A DNA stretch of 64,000 bases from JABDOU01 sp041567895 (lineage in GTDB: Bacteria; Actinomycetota; Acidimicrobiia; Spongiisociales; SHLN01), in assembly GCA_041567895.1 (NCBI GenBank), contig JBFGAX010000008.1:4596-68595 (forward strand), given 5' to 3'. Positions 12,957-21,294 of the stretch are shown here, one piece after another. Each line of letters opens with the position of its first letter. The stretch's first letter is position 1. The notes below the pieces were generated by a model that did no database searches, had not been told where the DNA came from, and was given only the letters and a program-made list of their open reading frames with translations. The translations under genes were made by a program, and so were the position numbers.

Positions 12957-13709
12957 ATGGTCCAGTCGATACATCGTGCATTCGACCTCCTCGAGGCCCT
13001 GGCGATCGAACCTGCCGGACTCACCGATCTGGCGCGACGTACCGGATTACCCAAGAGTACGGCCTCCCGCCTGCTTGCGACCCTTCAGGATCTGAAAGCC
13101 GTAGAACGATCCGACGAAACCGGGCTTTACCGCCTGGGATCCGCGCTCAAGTCTCTGGCAGGCTCTTCGTCCAACACCGACCTCGCCTCGCTGGCCATTC
13201 CTCACCTCCACAGCCTCACCGGCCTGACGTCAGAGACATCGGGCATCAGCATTCCCGACGGGTACCGGGTTCACTATCTCACGCAGATCGATTCCGATAA
13301 TCCGATTCAGATCAGGGATTGGAGTGGCGAGTTGATTCCGATGCACGCGGTTCCGGATGGACAGATCTACATGTCCGAATGGCCGGATGAGCGCGTGGCA
13401 CGCTATTTCTCCCTCGATCCCATGCCATTCACGAACGCAACGATCACCACCGAGAAGGCGATGAGGAAACGCATCGACACCTATCGACGACGTGGCTACA
13501 CCTGGGTGAAGGAGGAGTTCGTCGAGGGCCTCAACAGCGTCGCTGCCCCGATCAAGAACCAGGGCGGACACATCATCGCAGCTATGCACGTGTACGGACC
13601 TGCATACCGGTTTCCCGTCGACGGTACCGAAGAAGCCATAGGAGAGTCCGTCGTGAAGGCCGCCGATCGCCTCTCACGATCCATCGCCAGATCAGCGTTT
13701 GCTACCTAG
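12957..13709 (+). CDS. IclR-family transcriptional regulator
   Basis: A 250-residue regulator with an N-terminal winged helix-turn-helix (about residues 5-60: FDLLEALAIEPAGLTDLARR, then TGLPKSTASRLLATLQ) and a C-terminal IclR effector domain (from about residue 75, with VHYLTQID and GLNSVAAPI). Such proteins usually sense small aromatic or organic acids and control catabolic genes. I start at ATG 12957, where family homology begins; GGGAG lies very close upstream, and a GTG at 12927 is an alternative. A palindrome just upstream suggests autoregulation. It could control the catabolic genes that follow. It overlaps the convergent next gene by 4 bp through a shared CTAG. Confidence 0.9.
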   Translation: MVQSIHRAFDLLEALAIEPAGLTDLARRTGLPKSTASRLLATLQDLKAVERSDETGLYRLGSALKSLAGSSSNTDLASLAIPHLHSLTGLTSETSGISIPDGYRVHYLTQIDSDNPIQIRDWSGELIPMHAVPDGQIYMSEWPDERVARYFSLDPMPFTNATITTEKAMRKRIDTYRRRGYTWVKEEFVEGLNSVAAPIKNQGGHIIAAMHVYGPAYRFPVDGTEEAIGESVVKAADRLSRSIARSAFAT

Positions 13710-14134
13710 CTGACCTTTCGGCCAACGAGTAGCCCGGCCACCCCTCCTGCTGCCAGAACATGCCAAATCGCATGACCTTGCAGCATCGAGGTCGGCGAGC
13801 ACCACGCCCCTCCGGTTCGACTCACGGCCCAAACGACTATTCCAGCTGCCAGCACCCCGAGCGACCAGAAGGGAAGTCGGCTCCGGCTTGCCCACATCGT
13901 CGAAACCGCCGCTGCAATCACCAGCACCAGTCCCGCATCATGGACGAACGATGAGACCGGCGACGGTGCCGCGTGAAATAGCACCGAGCCGACGCCGGCC
14001 AGAAACAATGCAAGCGCACCAAGCAGGTGTCGCTGCCAAACGAGACCCGCAGCCACAATGAATGCGAGGCTCGAGACCGTGTTGATCGGCTGCGCCACCA
14101 GCCCTTGACGAATCAGCTCGCAGTCAAACGGCAT
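13706..14134 (-). CDS. Small CREST/ceramidase-like membrane protein
   Basis: A 142-residue protein with about five to six membrane segments. It carries scattered polar residues typical of the CREST superfamily of membrane hydrolases (alkaline ceramidases, PAQR, Per1): SS near residue 21, GSVLFHAAPS (about residue 50), FVHDAGL (about residue 62) and QGHAIWHVLAA near the end. In that family one Ser, one Asp and three His bind zinc. It is shorter than typical alkaline ceramidases, so activity on amide-linked lipids is only an inference. Its stop shares CTAG with the convergent IclR gene. Confidence 0.55.
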   Translation of the reverse strand: MPFDCELIRQGLVAQPINTVSSLAFIVAAGLVWQRHLLGALALFLAGVGSVLFHAAPSPVSSFVHDAGLVLVIAAAVSTMWASRSRLPFWSLGVLAAGIVVWAVSRTGGAWCSPTSMLQGHAIWHVLAAGGVAGLLVGRKVS

Positions 14135-14143
14135 CGGGGCTCT

Positions 14144-14710
14144 CTAAACGTGGCCCTTCGGCTCCCGAAAGAAGCGGCGCACCATCGGTTCGAAAAACTC
14201 GAGCGGTTCTGACTCATAGTCGGGGTCGAAGCAGTTCTGGTCGTAGTTCTCGCAGAAGTCGACGGTGTCCTGATACCACTGGTGGCTTTTGAGCCGGTCG
14301 CGTTCGTTCCGATCCTTACCGAAATGGTGGTAGTAGTAAAACGTCTGAAAGAGACCGTGGTGTTTGATGATCCAATAGGTCCGCTCAGAAACGTACGGAC
14401 GCATCACGGCGGCCGCGACCTCGCTGTGGTTGGCAGGCGCCAGGATGTCTCCTACATCGTGGAGCAGGCAAGCGACGACGAACTCTTCCTCTTCGCCTGC
14501 CCGGTGGGCCCTGGTGGCGGATTGCAGTGAATGCTCGAGCCGGGTGATTTTATAACCGGATGGTTCGTCCATGGATCGCAACCATCCGAGGGCTCGATCT
14601 GCCATCTCCTGCATCTCACGAGCTTCAATTTCGGCCAGCATCTCGTACTCGGCTCTGGTGCCGTCTGCCATGGCGGTGAAACTGACTGTATCCATCGATC
14701 GAGCATACAT
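14144..14710 (-). CDS. HD-domain metal-dependent protein
   Basis: A 188-residue HD-domain protein. Metal-binding elements are RLEHSLQSA (His), ACLLHDVGD (His-Asp), NHSE, and KHHGLFQ, with further conserved aromatic and acidic positions (YYYHHFG, CFDPDYESEPLEFFEP). The family includes phosphohydrolases and the mixed-valence di-iron oxygenases of the PhnZ/MIOX type that cleave C-P or C-C bonds of amino or sugar substrates, so a catabolic oxygenase is possible. The first ATG (14710) is used; an in-frame ATG six codons later is equally possible because neither has a good ribosome site. It is divergent from the flavoprotein at 14767. Confidence 0.75.
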   Translation of the reverse strand: MYARSMDTVSFTAMADGTRAEYEMLAEIEAREMQEMADRALGWLRSMDEPSGYKITRLEHSLQSATRAHRAGEEEEFVVACLLHDVGDILAPANHSEVAAAVMRPYVSERTYWIIKHHGLFQTFYYYHHFGKDRNERDRLKSHQWYQDTVDFCENYDQNCFDPDYESEPLEFFEPMVRRFFREPKGHV

Positions 14711-14766
14711 GCAGCGCTCGGATCGGTTGACTTGCGAGGCAATGTGTCCTCGTTACCATCATCTCG

Positions 14767-16812
14767 ATGGCCACCGATCCGCTCCTGCAGCCGTTTCAGC
14801 TCAAGCACCTGACGCTCAAGAACCGGATCATGTCGACCGCACACGAACCGGCCTATGCAGAAGACGCACTCCCCAAGCTGAGGTATCAGCTGTACCACGA
14901 GGAAAAAGCCAGGGGCGGCCTGGCGCTGACCATGTTCGGGGGCTCGACCAACGTGGACCGGGACTCCCCCGCCGCCTTCGGTCAGCTGTTCGCAGGCAGC
15001 GATGAGATCATCCCCTACTTTCAGCAATTGGCCGACCGGGTGCACCGCCATGGCGCCTACACGATGGTACAGCTCACCCACATGGGCAGACGGACGATCT
15101 GGGATGCCGAAAACTGGCTTCCGACCGTTGCGCCGTCGATGGTGCGCGAACCCGCTCACCGCAGCTTTCCGAAAACCCTGGAGCTTGCCGACATCAGAAG
15201 AATTGTCAAAGCCTTCGGTCAAGCTGCGAGGCGGGCGAAGGACGGCGGCCTGGACGGCGTCGAGATCATCGCCTACGGCCACCTCGTCGATCAGTTCTGG
15301 ACGCCGCTCGTGAACCAGCGAACCGACGAATACGGCGGAAGCATCGACAACCGCATGCGCTTCAGCCGCGAGGTTCTCGAAGAGGTCCGCAACCAGGTCG
15401 GTGACGATTTCATCGTCGGCATCCGCATGTCGGGCACCGAAGACCGCGAGGGCGGGTTGACGCAAGAGGACTGTACCTACATCGCCACCACCCTGGCCGC
15501 ATCCGGGGCGATCGATTTCGTCAACATCATCAAAGGGTTCATCGCAAGCGACGAGGCCATCAGCCACGTCATCCCGGGCTTCGGGACGCCTCTGGGACCC
15601 CACATTCCGCTGGCCGCTGCGATCAAAGAAGCCGTGAACCTGCCGGTGTTCCACGCAGCTCGCATCAACGATCTGGCAACTGCCCGGCATGCCATCGCTG
15701 AGGGTTTGCTGGACATGGTCGGCATGACCCGAGCCCACATGGCCGACCCCTACATCGTCAAGAAACTCGAGCGAGGGCAAGAGGATCGCATCCGGCTTTG
15801 TGTCGGGGCGTCCTATTGCTTGAATCGGCTCTATACCGGCGCAGACGCTCTCTGTATCCAGAACCCCGCCACCGGCCGGGAAGAGACCATGCCACACGTC
15901 ATCGAGCGAAGCAAAGGTCCGACAAAGAAGGTGGTCATCGTCGGAGCCGGCGTCGCCGGGCTCGAGGCGGCCCGCGTCAGCGCCCACAGAGGCCACGATG
16001 TCGTCTTGTTCGAGGCAATGCACGAGGCGGGGGGTCAGGTTCAGCTTCTGGCGAGGGCGAACGAGCGCCGACAGGAGATGATCGGGATCGTCGACTGGCT
16101 TGTTTCCGAAGTCGGTCACCTCGACGTGGACCTTCGGCTCAACAGCTATGCCGATGCGGCCACCATCATGGCCGAGAAACCCGACATCGTGGTCATAGCC
16201 ACCGGCGGATTCCCCAACACCTCGTTTCTCGACAAAGGCGAAGAGCTCGTGACGACGATTTGGGACGTCATCGCCGGCAACAGTACGCCGATGGGGTCGG
16301 TGCTCCTGTTCGACGACCACGGAAGTGAGCATGCGCTCTCGTGTGCAGAGCGCCTTGCTTCGAATCCCGACGTCCAGCTCGAGCTGGTGACCCCCGATCG
16401 ACTGGTAGGCCACGAGGTCATCGGCACCGCGTATCCGGCGTACCTCAAAACGTTCTACGACAACAACGTGACCATGACCCCCAACCTGCGACTCGTCAGC
16501 GTCACCCAACATCCCGACGGACTGGCGGCAACCCTGCACAACGAGTACACCGACGCCATCACCGAGCGGATCGTTGATGCGGTCGTCGTCGAGCACGGGA
16601 CACTGCCTCTGGACGACGTCTATTTCGATGTCAAAGCTGGCTCTACGAACCTCGGCGAGATCGACATCGATGCCTTGATCGACGGACGGCCCCAGGATCT
16701 GGTTGCGAACCCCGACGGGACCTATCAGCTGTTTCGCATCGGCGACGCGGTTTCCGGTCGCAATATTCACGCAGCGATGTATGACGCGTTGCGGTTGGCT
16801 AAGGAGTTTTAG
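14767..16812 (+). CDS. OYE-type FMN/FAD oxidoreductase, possible N-methyl amine demethylase or dienoyl-CoA reductase
   Basis: A 681-residue fusion of an Old-Yellow-Enzyme-type FMN barrel (residues 1-370), a cluster-binding linker and a pyridine-nucleotide FAD/NAD domain (VVIVGAGVAGLEAAR at about residue 392). The layout matches 2,4-dienoyl-CoA reductase, trimethylamine dehydrogenase and the DgcA/StcD-like demethylases. The cluster motif has Cys345, Cys351 and Cys363, but the position corresponding to the second ligand is Ala348 (LCVGASYCLNRLY), so a normal [4Fe-4S] centre is doubtful. I recall this CVGA pattern in N-methylproline/dimethylglycine demethylase-like proteins, and the quaternary-amine genes elsewhere in the window fit that. 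It overlaps the convergent MFS gene by 14 bp. Confidence 0.8.
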   Translation: MATDPLLQPFQLKHLTLKNRIMSTAHEPAYAEDALPKLRYQLYHEEKARGGLALTMFGGSTNVDRDSPAAFGQLFAGSDEIIPYFQQLADRVHRHGAYTMVQLTHMGRRTIWDAENWLPTVAPSMVREPAHRSFPKTLELADIRRIVKAFGQAARRAKDGGLDGVEIIAYGHLVDQFWTPLVNQRTDEYGGSIDNRMRFSREVLEEVRNQVGDDFIVGIRMSGTEDREGGLTQEDCTYIATTLAASGAIDFVNIIKGFIASDEAISHVIPGFGTPLGPHIPLAAAIKEAVNLPVFHAARINDLATARHAIAEGLLDMVGMTRAHMADPYIVKKLERGQEDRIRLCVGASYCLNRLYTGADALCIQNPATGREETMPHVIERSKGPTKKVVIVGAGVAGLEAARVSAHRGHDVVLFEAMHEAGGQVQLLARANERRQEMIGIVDWLVSEVGHLDVDLRLNSYADAATIMAEKPDIVVIATGGFPNTSFLDKGEELVTTIWDVIAGNSTPMGSVLLFDDHGSEHALSCAERLASNPDVQLELVTPDRLVGHEVIGTAYPAYLKTFYDNNVTMTPNLRLVSVTQHPDGLAATLHNEYTDAITERIVDAVVVEHGTLPLDDVYFDVKAGSTNLGEIDIDALIDGRPQDLVANPDGTYQLFRIGDAVSGRNIHAAMYDALRLAKEF

Positions 16813-18151
16813 ACCGATCCGAAGCGTCAGCAGATCGATCAGGTTTGCCGTTGCGCGGCAGAAGCCGCCGTTCGATGGATCCGTCCTCGCGACGCATGCG
16901 ACCCAGGGCGGCAAGAACGACTCCGCTCCGGATGGGGATCGCCCGCCACGGCTGTTGTGATGATTGGGCGATGGGTTCTTTCGCAATGATTCGAGCGACG
17001 ATGAAGAACCCCATGATGGAGTGGATCAACGCCAGAATCCAGAAATAGCCGACGTTGCCCAGTAGACCCATGGCTCCCACCGTCAGCAAAGGTCCGGCGA
17101 TGGCTCCCACCCCATTCCAGAAGACGACCTGCATGCTCGCCGCAATGGCCTGGCCGACGGGCATGTAGTCGTTGATGTGACTGAGCACCAGGGAATACAT
17201 CGGGAACGAGAAGCCTCCGAACAAGAAGATCAAGGCGAGGATCTGCCAGCTCGCAGGGTCAACCCTCGTACCGAGAACAGCAATGCCGGCCGCGATCATC
17301 GTGACGAGAAACATGGCCCTGCGTCGCAACATGCGATCTGACATGATCCCGATCGGAAATTGGAACACGATGGCCCCGATGCTCATCGCTGCAACGAAGA
17401 TGCCGACCCGTCCCGGCGACATTCCAGCCCGGGTGGCGTACACCGCAGCCATTCCAAATACCGCTCCGCTGGCTACGCCGGTTCCAAACGAAACCGCGAT
17501 GCCGAGGGGCACTCGCTTCCACATCTCCGCGGTTGACAATGGCTTTGGCAGATCGATGAGGCTTGGTGCCGTGCCGATCGAGAGCGAGACCGGCACGACG
17601 GCGAGCGAGACGAGAGCAGAGGCGATGACGAACAGCTCGAACGATGACGGATCCGCCACGTTCAGGAACAGCTGTCCGAGGGCGGCGCCGCCCATGAGAA
17701 CCACCATGTACCAGCTCATCATCTTGCCGCGGTTTTCATTGCTGGCCGCCGCATTGAGCCAGCTCTCTGCGACAACATACAGACCGGCCTGGCAAAACCC
17801 GAAGAGGATTCGCATGCCACCCCAGACGAATTCGTTCACGAAAACCGCATGAACAAGAGCAGCAGTCGACGCCATCGATGCGAGCGCGGCGAATACTCGA
17901 ACATGACCAACCCGGCGAACGACGACCGCAACCCGGGATCCGGCCAGAAATCCGACGTAATAGCCCGCCATGATGATTCCGATAGCCGAGCCGGAGAACC
18001 CCTCTCCTTCGGCCCGGATACCCAGCGTTGAGGCAAGCAGCCCGTTGCCGAGCATCATCAGCAGGAGGGCTGCGAACAGTCCCCAGGCATGGCGCACGGC
18101 GGCGCTCGTCGAAGGCGGATCCCCGTTTGAGGTTGAGATAGTGGCGGCCAT
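16799..18151 (-). CDS. MFS transporter
   Basis: A 450-residue major facilitator with twelve predicted membrane helices. The loop-2 region shows YYVGFLAGSRVAVVVRRVGHVRVF and an acidic/aromatic ESWLNAAAS motif in helix 5, a pattern seen in YcaD-like members. The start is ATG 18151 (MAATISTSNG), with a strong AGGAGG 5 bases upstream. It is the last gene of a minus-strand run: DUF1185 protein, enamidase-like hydrolase, thioesterase, transporter. It may import the substrate of that pathway; the compound cannot be told. It overlaps the convergent flavoprotein gene by 14 bp. Confidence 0.85.
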   Translation of the reverse strand: MAATISTSNGDPPSTSAAVRHAWGLFAALLLMMLGNGLLASTLGIRAEGEGFSGSAIGIIMAGYYVGFLAGSRVAVVVRRVGHVRVFAALASMASTAALVHAVFVNEFVWGGMRILFGFCQAGLYVVAESWLNAAASNENRGKMMSWYMVVLMGGAALGQLFLNVADPSSFELFVIASALVSLAVVPVSLSIGTAPSLIDLPKPLSTAEMWKRVPLGIAVSFGTGVASGAVFGMAAVYATRAGMSPGRVGIFVAAMSIGAIVFQFPIGIMSDRMLRRRAMFLVTMIAAGIAVLGTRVDPASWQILALIFLFGGFSFPMYSLVLSHINDYMPVGQAIAASMQVVFWNGVGAIAGPLLTVGAMGLLGNVGYFWILALIHSIMGFFIVARIIAKEPIAQSSQQPWRAIPIRSGVVLAALGRMRREDGSIERRLLPRNGKPDRSADASDRSKTP

Positions 18152-18173
18152 GCGCCCTCCTGGGAAGAGGGGT

Positions 18174-18629
18174 TTAATGCTCGATCGAACGCCCGACACC
18201 ATCGGGTTTGGGTAGCGTACCGTGGGCTTCGGCCAGCTCACTGAACCTTTTCATGATCCACGGCGCCATCTGCCTGACCTTCACCTCTTCCGTGTCGACA
18301 TGCAAGAGGAGCGTCTCCTGGGTAGCCGCAATTCGACCGTCCTCACGTCTCATCGAATGGAACGCATGCAAGCTCTTCGGACGGACCCCAAGCACCATCG
18401 TGTCGAAGGTCAAGGTCTCGCCGAGCTTCACTTCGTGCAGATACTGGATATGCGTTTCGACGGTGTAAAAGCTGCCGCGTTCGTCCCGTCGGTACGACTC
18501 GTCGAACCCGGCGTGTTCGAGCAAGGCATCGCTCGCTTCTCCGAAGGCCACGCCGTAGTAGCCCTCGGTCAGATGGTTGTTGTAGTCGATCCAGTGCTCG
18601 GGAACGGTGACTTGATAAATCCGTAACAT
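18174..18629 (-). CDS. Hotdog-fold acyl-CoA thioesterase, betainyl-CoA thioesterase-like
   Basis: A 151-residue hotdog-fold thioesterase with the 4-hydroxybenzoyl-CoA thioesterase-type pattern WIDYNNHLTEGYYG near residue 13 and FYTVETHIQYLHEV near residue 54. It aligns clearly with the C-terminal domain of the carnitine dehydrogenase in this window (WVDYNRHMTES ... FYTVETHISYRKEV ... HVDT). The window therefore has two paralogues of the CdhB/betainyl-CoA thioesterase type. Substrate preference is inferred from that similarity only. It lies 22 bp upstream of the MFS gene and 42 bp downstream of the enamidase-like gene. No clear ribosome site precedes ATG 18629. Confidence 0.8.
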   Translation of the reverse strand: MLRIYQVTVPEHWIDYNNHLTEGYYGVAFGEASDALLEHAGFDESYRRDERGSFYTVETHIQYLHEVKLGETLTFDTMVLGVRPKSLHAFHSMRREDGRIAATQETLLLHVDTEEVKVRQMAPWIMKRFSELAEAHGTLPKPDGVGRSIEH

Positions 18630-18671
18630 TGCAGGATCGACCCTACCGGCTCGAACGCAGTTCCGGGTTGT

Positions 18672-19832
18672 TCAGGTGAAGGCGATGGGGCGCACCGCTG
18701 GCGGAGTGTTGCGGCTCTTCACAAGGCGGATTTGCCCATCGATGACCGTGCCTGCGACCGCCAGGGTGTCACCGATCGCAAGCGCCGTGAATGCGTCGTC
18801 AGCCTGCGATCCGAGCGGGGCATCGACGATGCTGAAATCGGCTGCACGACCAACCTCCAGGACCCCCACGTCGAGTTCATGAAGCCGGGCCACGTTGCCG
18901 GTTGCCAGCGCGACTGCCACGCCGGGATCGATTCCCCCGAGTGAGGCCGCCCACGACATGACTCTCAACATGCCAAGTGGTTGGACGCCGGAGCCGGCCG
19001 GGCTATCGGTACCGATCACAACCCGGTGGAGTTCGTCCCGTTCTGCGGCGAGCTGCACCACATCGGCGGCAGCTCTCACATTGCCGTTGTGAACGATCTC
19101 GATGTGTGCGGTGGTCTCATCGAGGATGGTCACTACATCGGCAAGCGGTAAAGCTGTCGGTCCCCCATTGGTGTGCCCGGCGACATCCGGCTGAACCTCG
19201 ACCACGAAGTCGGCGCCGATCACGCCACTGCCCGGGATCGAGGCGCCGCCGGTGTGCACCATGACTTTCATCCCGCGCGCCTGGGCCCAGCGGGTCATCC
19301 TGGCTGCGACCGCTGGATCCTTCACTCCCGAGATACCGATCTCGGCCACCAATCGGATGCCCGCCGCCGCCATTTCCTCGAAGTCGGCCTCGGTCAACCC
19401 CGGTTCGAGCATCACGGCACCAGCATGCACTTTGACGCCGGCCGGCCGCAGATTGTTGAAGGACTTGTGGGCGAGGACGGCCAGAGCCTTGACCCCGGCC
19501 GGATCCGTTGGACGCCCCGGTGTATGCGGCTCGCCCGCAGACATCATGGTGGTCACGCCACCGTGCAGACATGATTCGATGAAGTCCGATTGCCGCTGAC
19601 GAGGCGTGTAGTCGCCGATGACGGGATGAACATGGTTGTCACAGAGCCCCGGAATGACCGTCGCCCCCGCCGCGTCGACCTCACGGTCAATGCCCGAAGT
19701 GTCTACGTCAGCCGATGATCCGATGGACGCAACCAGCCCATCGCGCACCACGAGCGTGTCTCCATCGGCAACGGGAGATCCCAGGTCGCCAGTCACGATC
19801 GTTCCGATGTTGCGGACTACGAGATCACTCAC
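18672..19832 (-). CDS. Enamidase-like amidohydrolase
   Basis: A 386-residue metal-dependent amidohydrolase. The zinc motif CDNHVHPVIGDYTPRQ (about residue 60), GGVTTMMSAGEPHTPGRP (about 90), AGVKVHAGAVMLEPGLTE (about 130), VMVHTGGASIPGS and the C-terminal KSRNTPP are the pattern I recall for Eubacterium barkeri enamidase, which opens 1,4,5,6-tetrahydro-6-oxonicotinate in nicotinate fermentation. Its start overlaps the upstream DUF1185 gene by 4 bp. A molybdenum hydroxylase is encoded divergently and a nicotinamidase about 5 kb away, which together favour N-heterocycle catabolism. The exact substrate is not proven; other cyclic amides are possible. Confidence 0.75.
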   Translation of the reverse strand: MSDLVVRNIGTIVTGDLGSPVADGDTLVVRDGLVASIGSSADVDTSGIDREVDAAGATVIPGLCDNHVHPVIGDYTPRQRQSDFIESCLHGGVTTMMSAGEPHTPGRPTDPAGVKALAVLAHKSFNNLRPAGVKVHAGAVMLEPGLTEADFEEMAAAGIRLVAEIGISGVKDPAVAARMTRWAQARGMKVMVHTGGASIPGSGVIGADFVVEVQPDVAGHTNGGPTALPLADVVTILDETTAHIEIVHNGNVRAAADVVQLAAERDELHRVVIGTDSPAGSGVQPLGMLRVMSWAASLGGIDPGVAVALATGNVARLHELDVGVLEVGRAADFSIVDAPLGSQADDAFTALAIGDTLAVAGTVIDGQIRLVKSRNTPPAVRPIAFT

Positions 19833-20401
19833 CGGAGTCCGTCCTCCCCCACCGCCTCATCGATCGTCAGCCCACCGATGCGGGGCAGCGGCCTTCCTCC
19901 GTCTGTGACCGCCACCGCGATGACCAGCTCGTCATCGGCCGGGGCATCGACGACCCTCAGCTCGACCGCATCGAAGTGGCTACGGACAAAGGCGGCGTCC
20001 TTGTAGTGGACCGGAATGTCGAGAGCGGTTCCAGGACCGCCGCGCTTTTTGGAAGACGGAATGATTGACGTACCTCCGCCACATGCTTCGCGAAGCGGGG
20101 CTCCGAATTTCGGGTGGAGCATCGCCGCGACGTGTTCCAGCTCGCCGGCCATGCCGGTGATGCCTCCCTTGCCATAGGAATGGACCGGCCGGCCATCGAG
20201 CCTGGCCACCGCCGACGTCGACAGTGTCGATGACAGTTCAACACTCGCCTCGCTGAGGTCTGAAAGGTCAGCGATGTACTTGCCGGCGTGTGGATTGCCG
20301 ATCACGGCCGCAACGATCACTCGACGAACCGGCGGGACGATGGCCCGGCCTGCCTCGATGCGTATCTCGTCGACCAGCGTGCAGAGCTTGCGAATATCCA
20401 T
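19829..20401 (-). CDS. DUF1185 / amino-acid-synthesis family protein
   Basis: A 190-residue protein of the DUF1185 (PF06684, named amino acid synthesis) family. It shows the family hallmarks MDIRKLCTLVDEI at the N-terminus, VHSYGKGGITGMAGELEH mid-protein and PSSKKRGGPGTALDIPVHYK near residue 135. The biochemical role is not established; structures in the family resemble a chorismate-mutase-like fold. The start at ATG 20401 has GGAG 5 bases upstream. It is translationally coupled to the enamidase-like gene and divergent from the FAD subunit of the molybdenum hydroxylase, so a role in the same pathway is likely. Confidence 0.8.
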   Translation of the reverse strand: MDIRKLCTLVDEIRIEAGRAIVPPVRRVIVAAVIGNPHAGKYIADLSDLSEASVELSSTLSTSAVARLDGRPVHSYGKGGITGMAGELEHVAAMLHPKFGAPLREACGGGTSIIPSSKKRGGPGTALDIPVHYKDAAFVRSHFDAVELRVVDAPADDELVIAVAVTDGGRPLPRIGGLTIDEAVGEDGLR

Positions 20402-20451
20402 GTCGCTCCATCCCGGATGATCCTCGATCAGTAAGCGTAGAGTCCTCGGTG

Positions 20452-21294
20452 ATGGCCGCATACACTGCCGAATTCGTCTCCCCGAAGACGTTACGCGACG
20501 CCCTCGATATCCGGGCTGCCGGTGACCACACGATCCTTGCAGGAGGAACCGATTTCTATCCGGCTCGCGTCGGCAAACCGCTGACAGAACCGGTGCTCGA
20601 CATCACAGAGATCACCGAACTCCGCGGCATCAGCCGAACCGACCAGGGATTTCGCATCGGGGCCCTGACTACCTGGTCAGACATCGCGGCTGCCGACCTT
20701 CCATCGGGCTTCGGCGGCCTGAAGAAATCAGCAGCCCGGGTGGGTGGCATCCAGATCCAGAACGCCGGCACCATCGCCGGCAACCTGTGCAACGCGTCGC
20801 CCGCTGCCGATGGTGTGCCGCCGCTTCTCACCCTCGATGCCTCGGTGGAACTGACGTCGGCTTCTGCCACCAGGATCCTCCCGCTCAGCGACTTCCTTGT
20901 CGGATATCGAGAGACGGCGCTGCAATCCGACGAACTGGTCACGGCGATTCTGGTACCGGCCACCCTGGCTGATGCCAGCAGCGAATTTCTGAAACTTGGA
21001 GCACGGTCACATCTCGTCATCTCTGTCGTGATGGTGGCTGTCGCCGTTGTCCTGGGTGAGCTCGGCGAGGCGCAACACGTGAGAGTTGCCATCGGAGCAT
21101 GCTCGCCCGTGGCCCGGCGACTCCATCAATTGGAGGCAGATCTCGTGGGTCGCCGTGGTGACCTCAGCGCGCTCGTGACGAGGGAGCACGTCGACATCCT
21201 TTCGCCAATAGACGACATCCGAGCCGGAGGTTCCTACCGGCTCGACGCCGCACTATCCATGGTGCAACGAGCCATCAGGAACTGCCTCCCATGA
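20452..21294 (+). CDS. FAD-binding subunit of a xanthine dehydrogenase-family hydroxylase
   Basis: A 280-residue CoxM/XdhB-type subunit that passes electrons from iron-sulfur clusters to FAD. Two FAD-binding stretches are visible: TILAGGTDFYP (about residue 29) and NAGTIAGNLCNASPAADGVP (about residue 105). The C-terminal CO-dehydrogenase flavoprotein-like domain follows. I start at ATG 20452, where homology begins (MAAYTAEFVSPKTLRDAL), preceded directly by an in-frame GTG at 20449. The stop overlaps the Mo-subunit gene by 4 bp, so the two form one enzyme. It is divergent from DUF1185 with a 50-bp gap. Confidence 0.85.
   Translation: MAAYTAEFVSPKTLRDALDIRAAGDHTILAGGTDFYPARVGKPLTEPVLDITEITELRGISRTDQGFRIGALTTWSDIAAADLPSGFGGLKKSAARVGGIQIQNAGTIAGNLCNASPAADGVPPLLTLDASVELTSASATRILPLSDFLVGYRETALQSDELVTAILVPATLADASSEFLKLGARSHLVISVVMVAVAVVLGELGEAQHVRVAIGACSPVARRLHQLEADLVGRRGDLSALVTREHVDILSPIDDIRAGGSYRLDAALSMVQRAIRNCLP

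Noticed and set aside
12598..12981. Minus-strand frame of 127 codons upstream of rpoB
   Set aside because: It overlaps the IclR start and operator, has no ribosome site, and its Arg/Pro-rich composition is unlike a real protein. It is where the rpoB leader should lie.
14452..16986. An 844-codon open frame on the minus strand opposite the OYE-type flavoprotein
   Set aside because: It is antisense to a well-supported gene, has no family features, and arises from GC-rich codon bias on the other strand.
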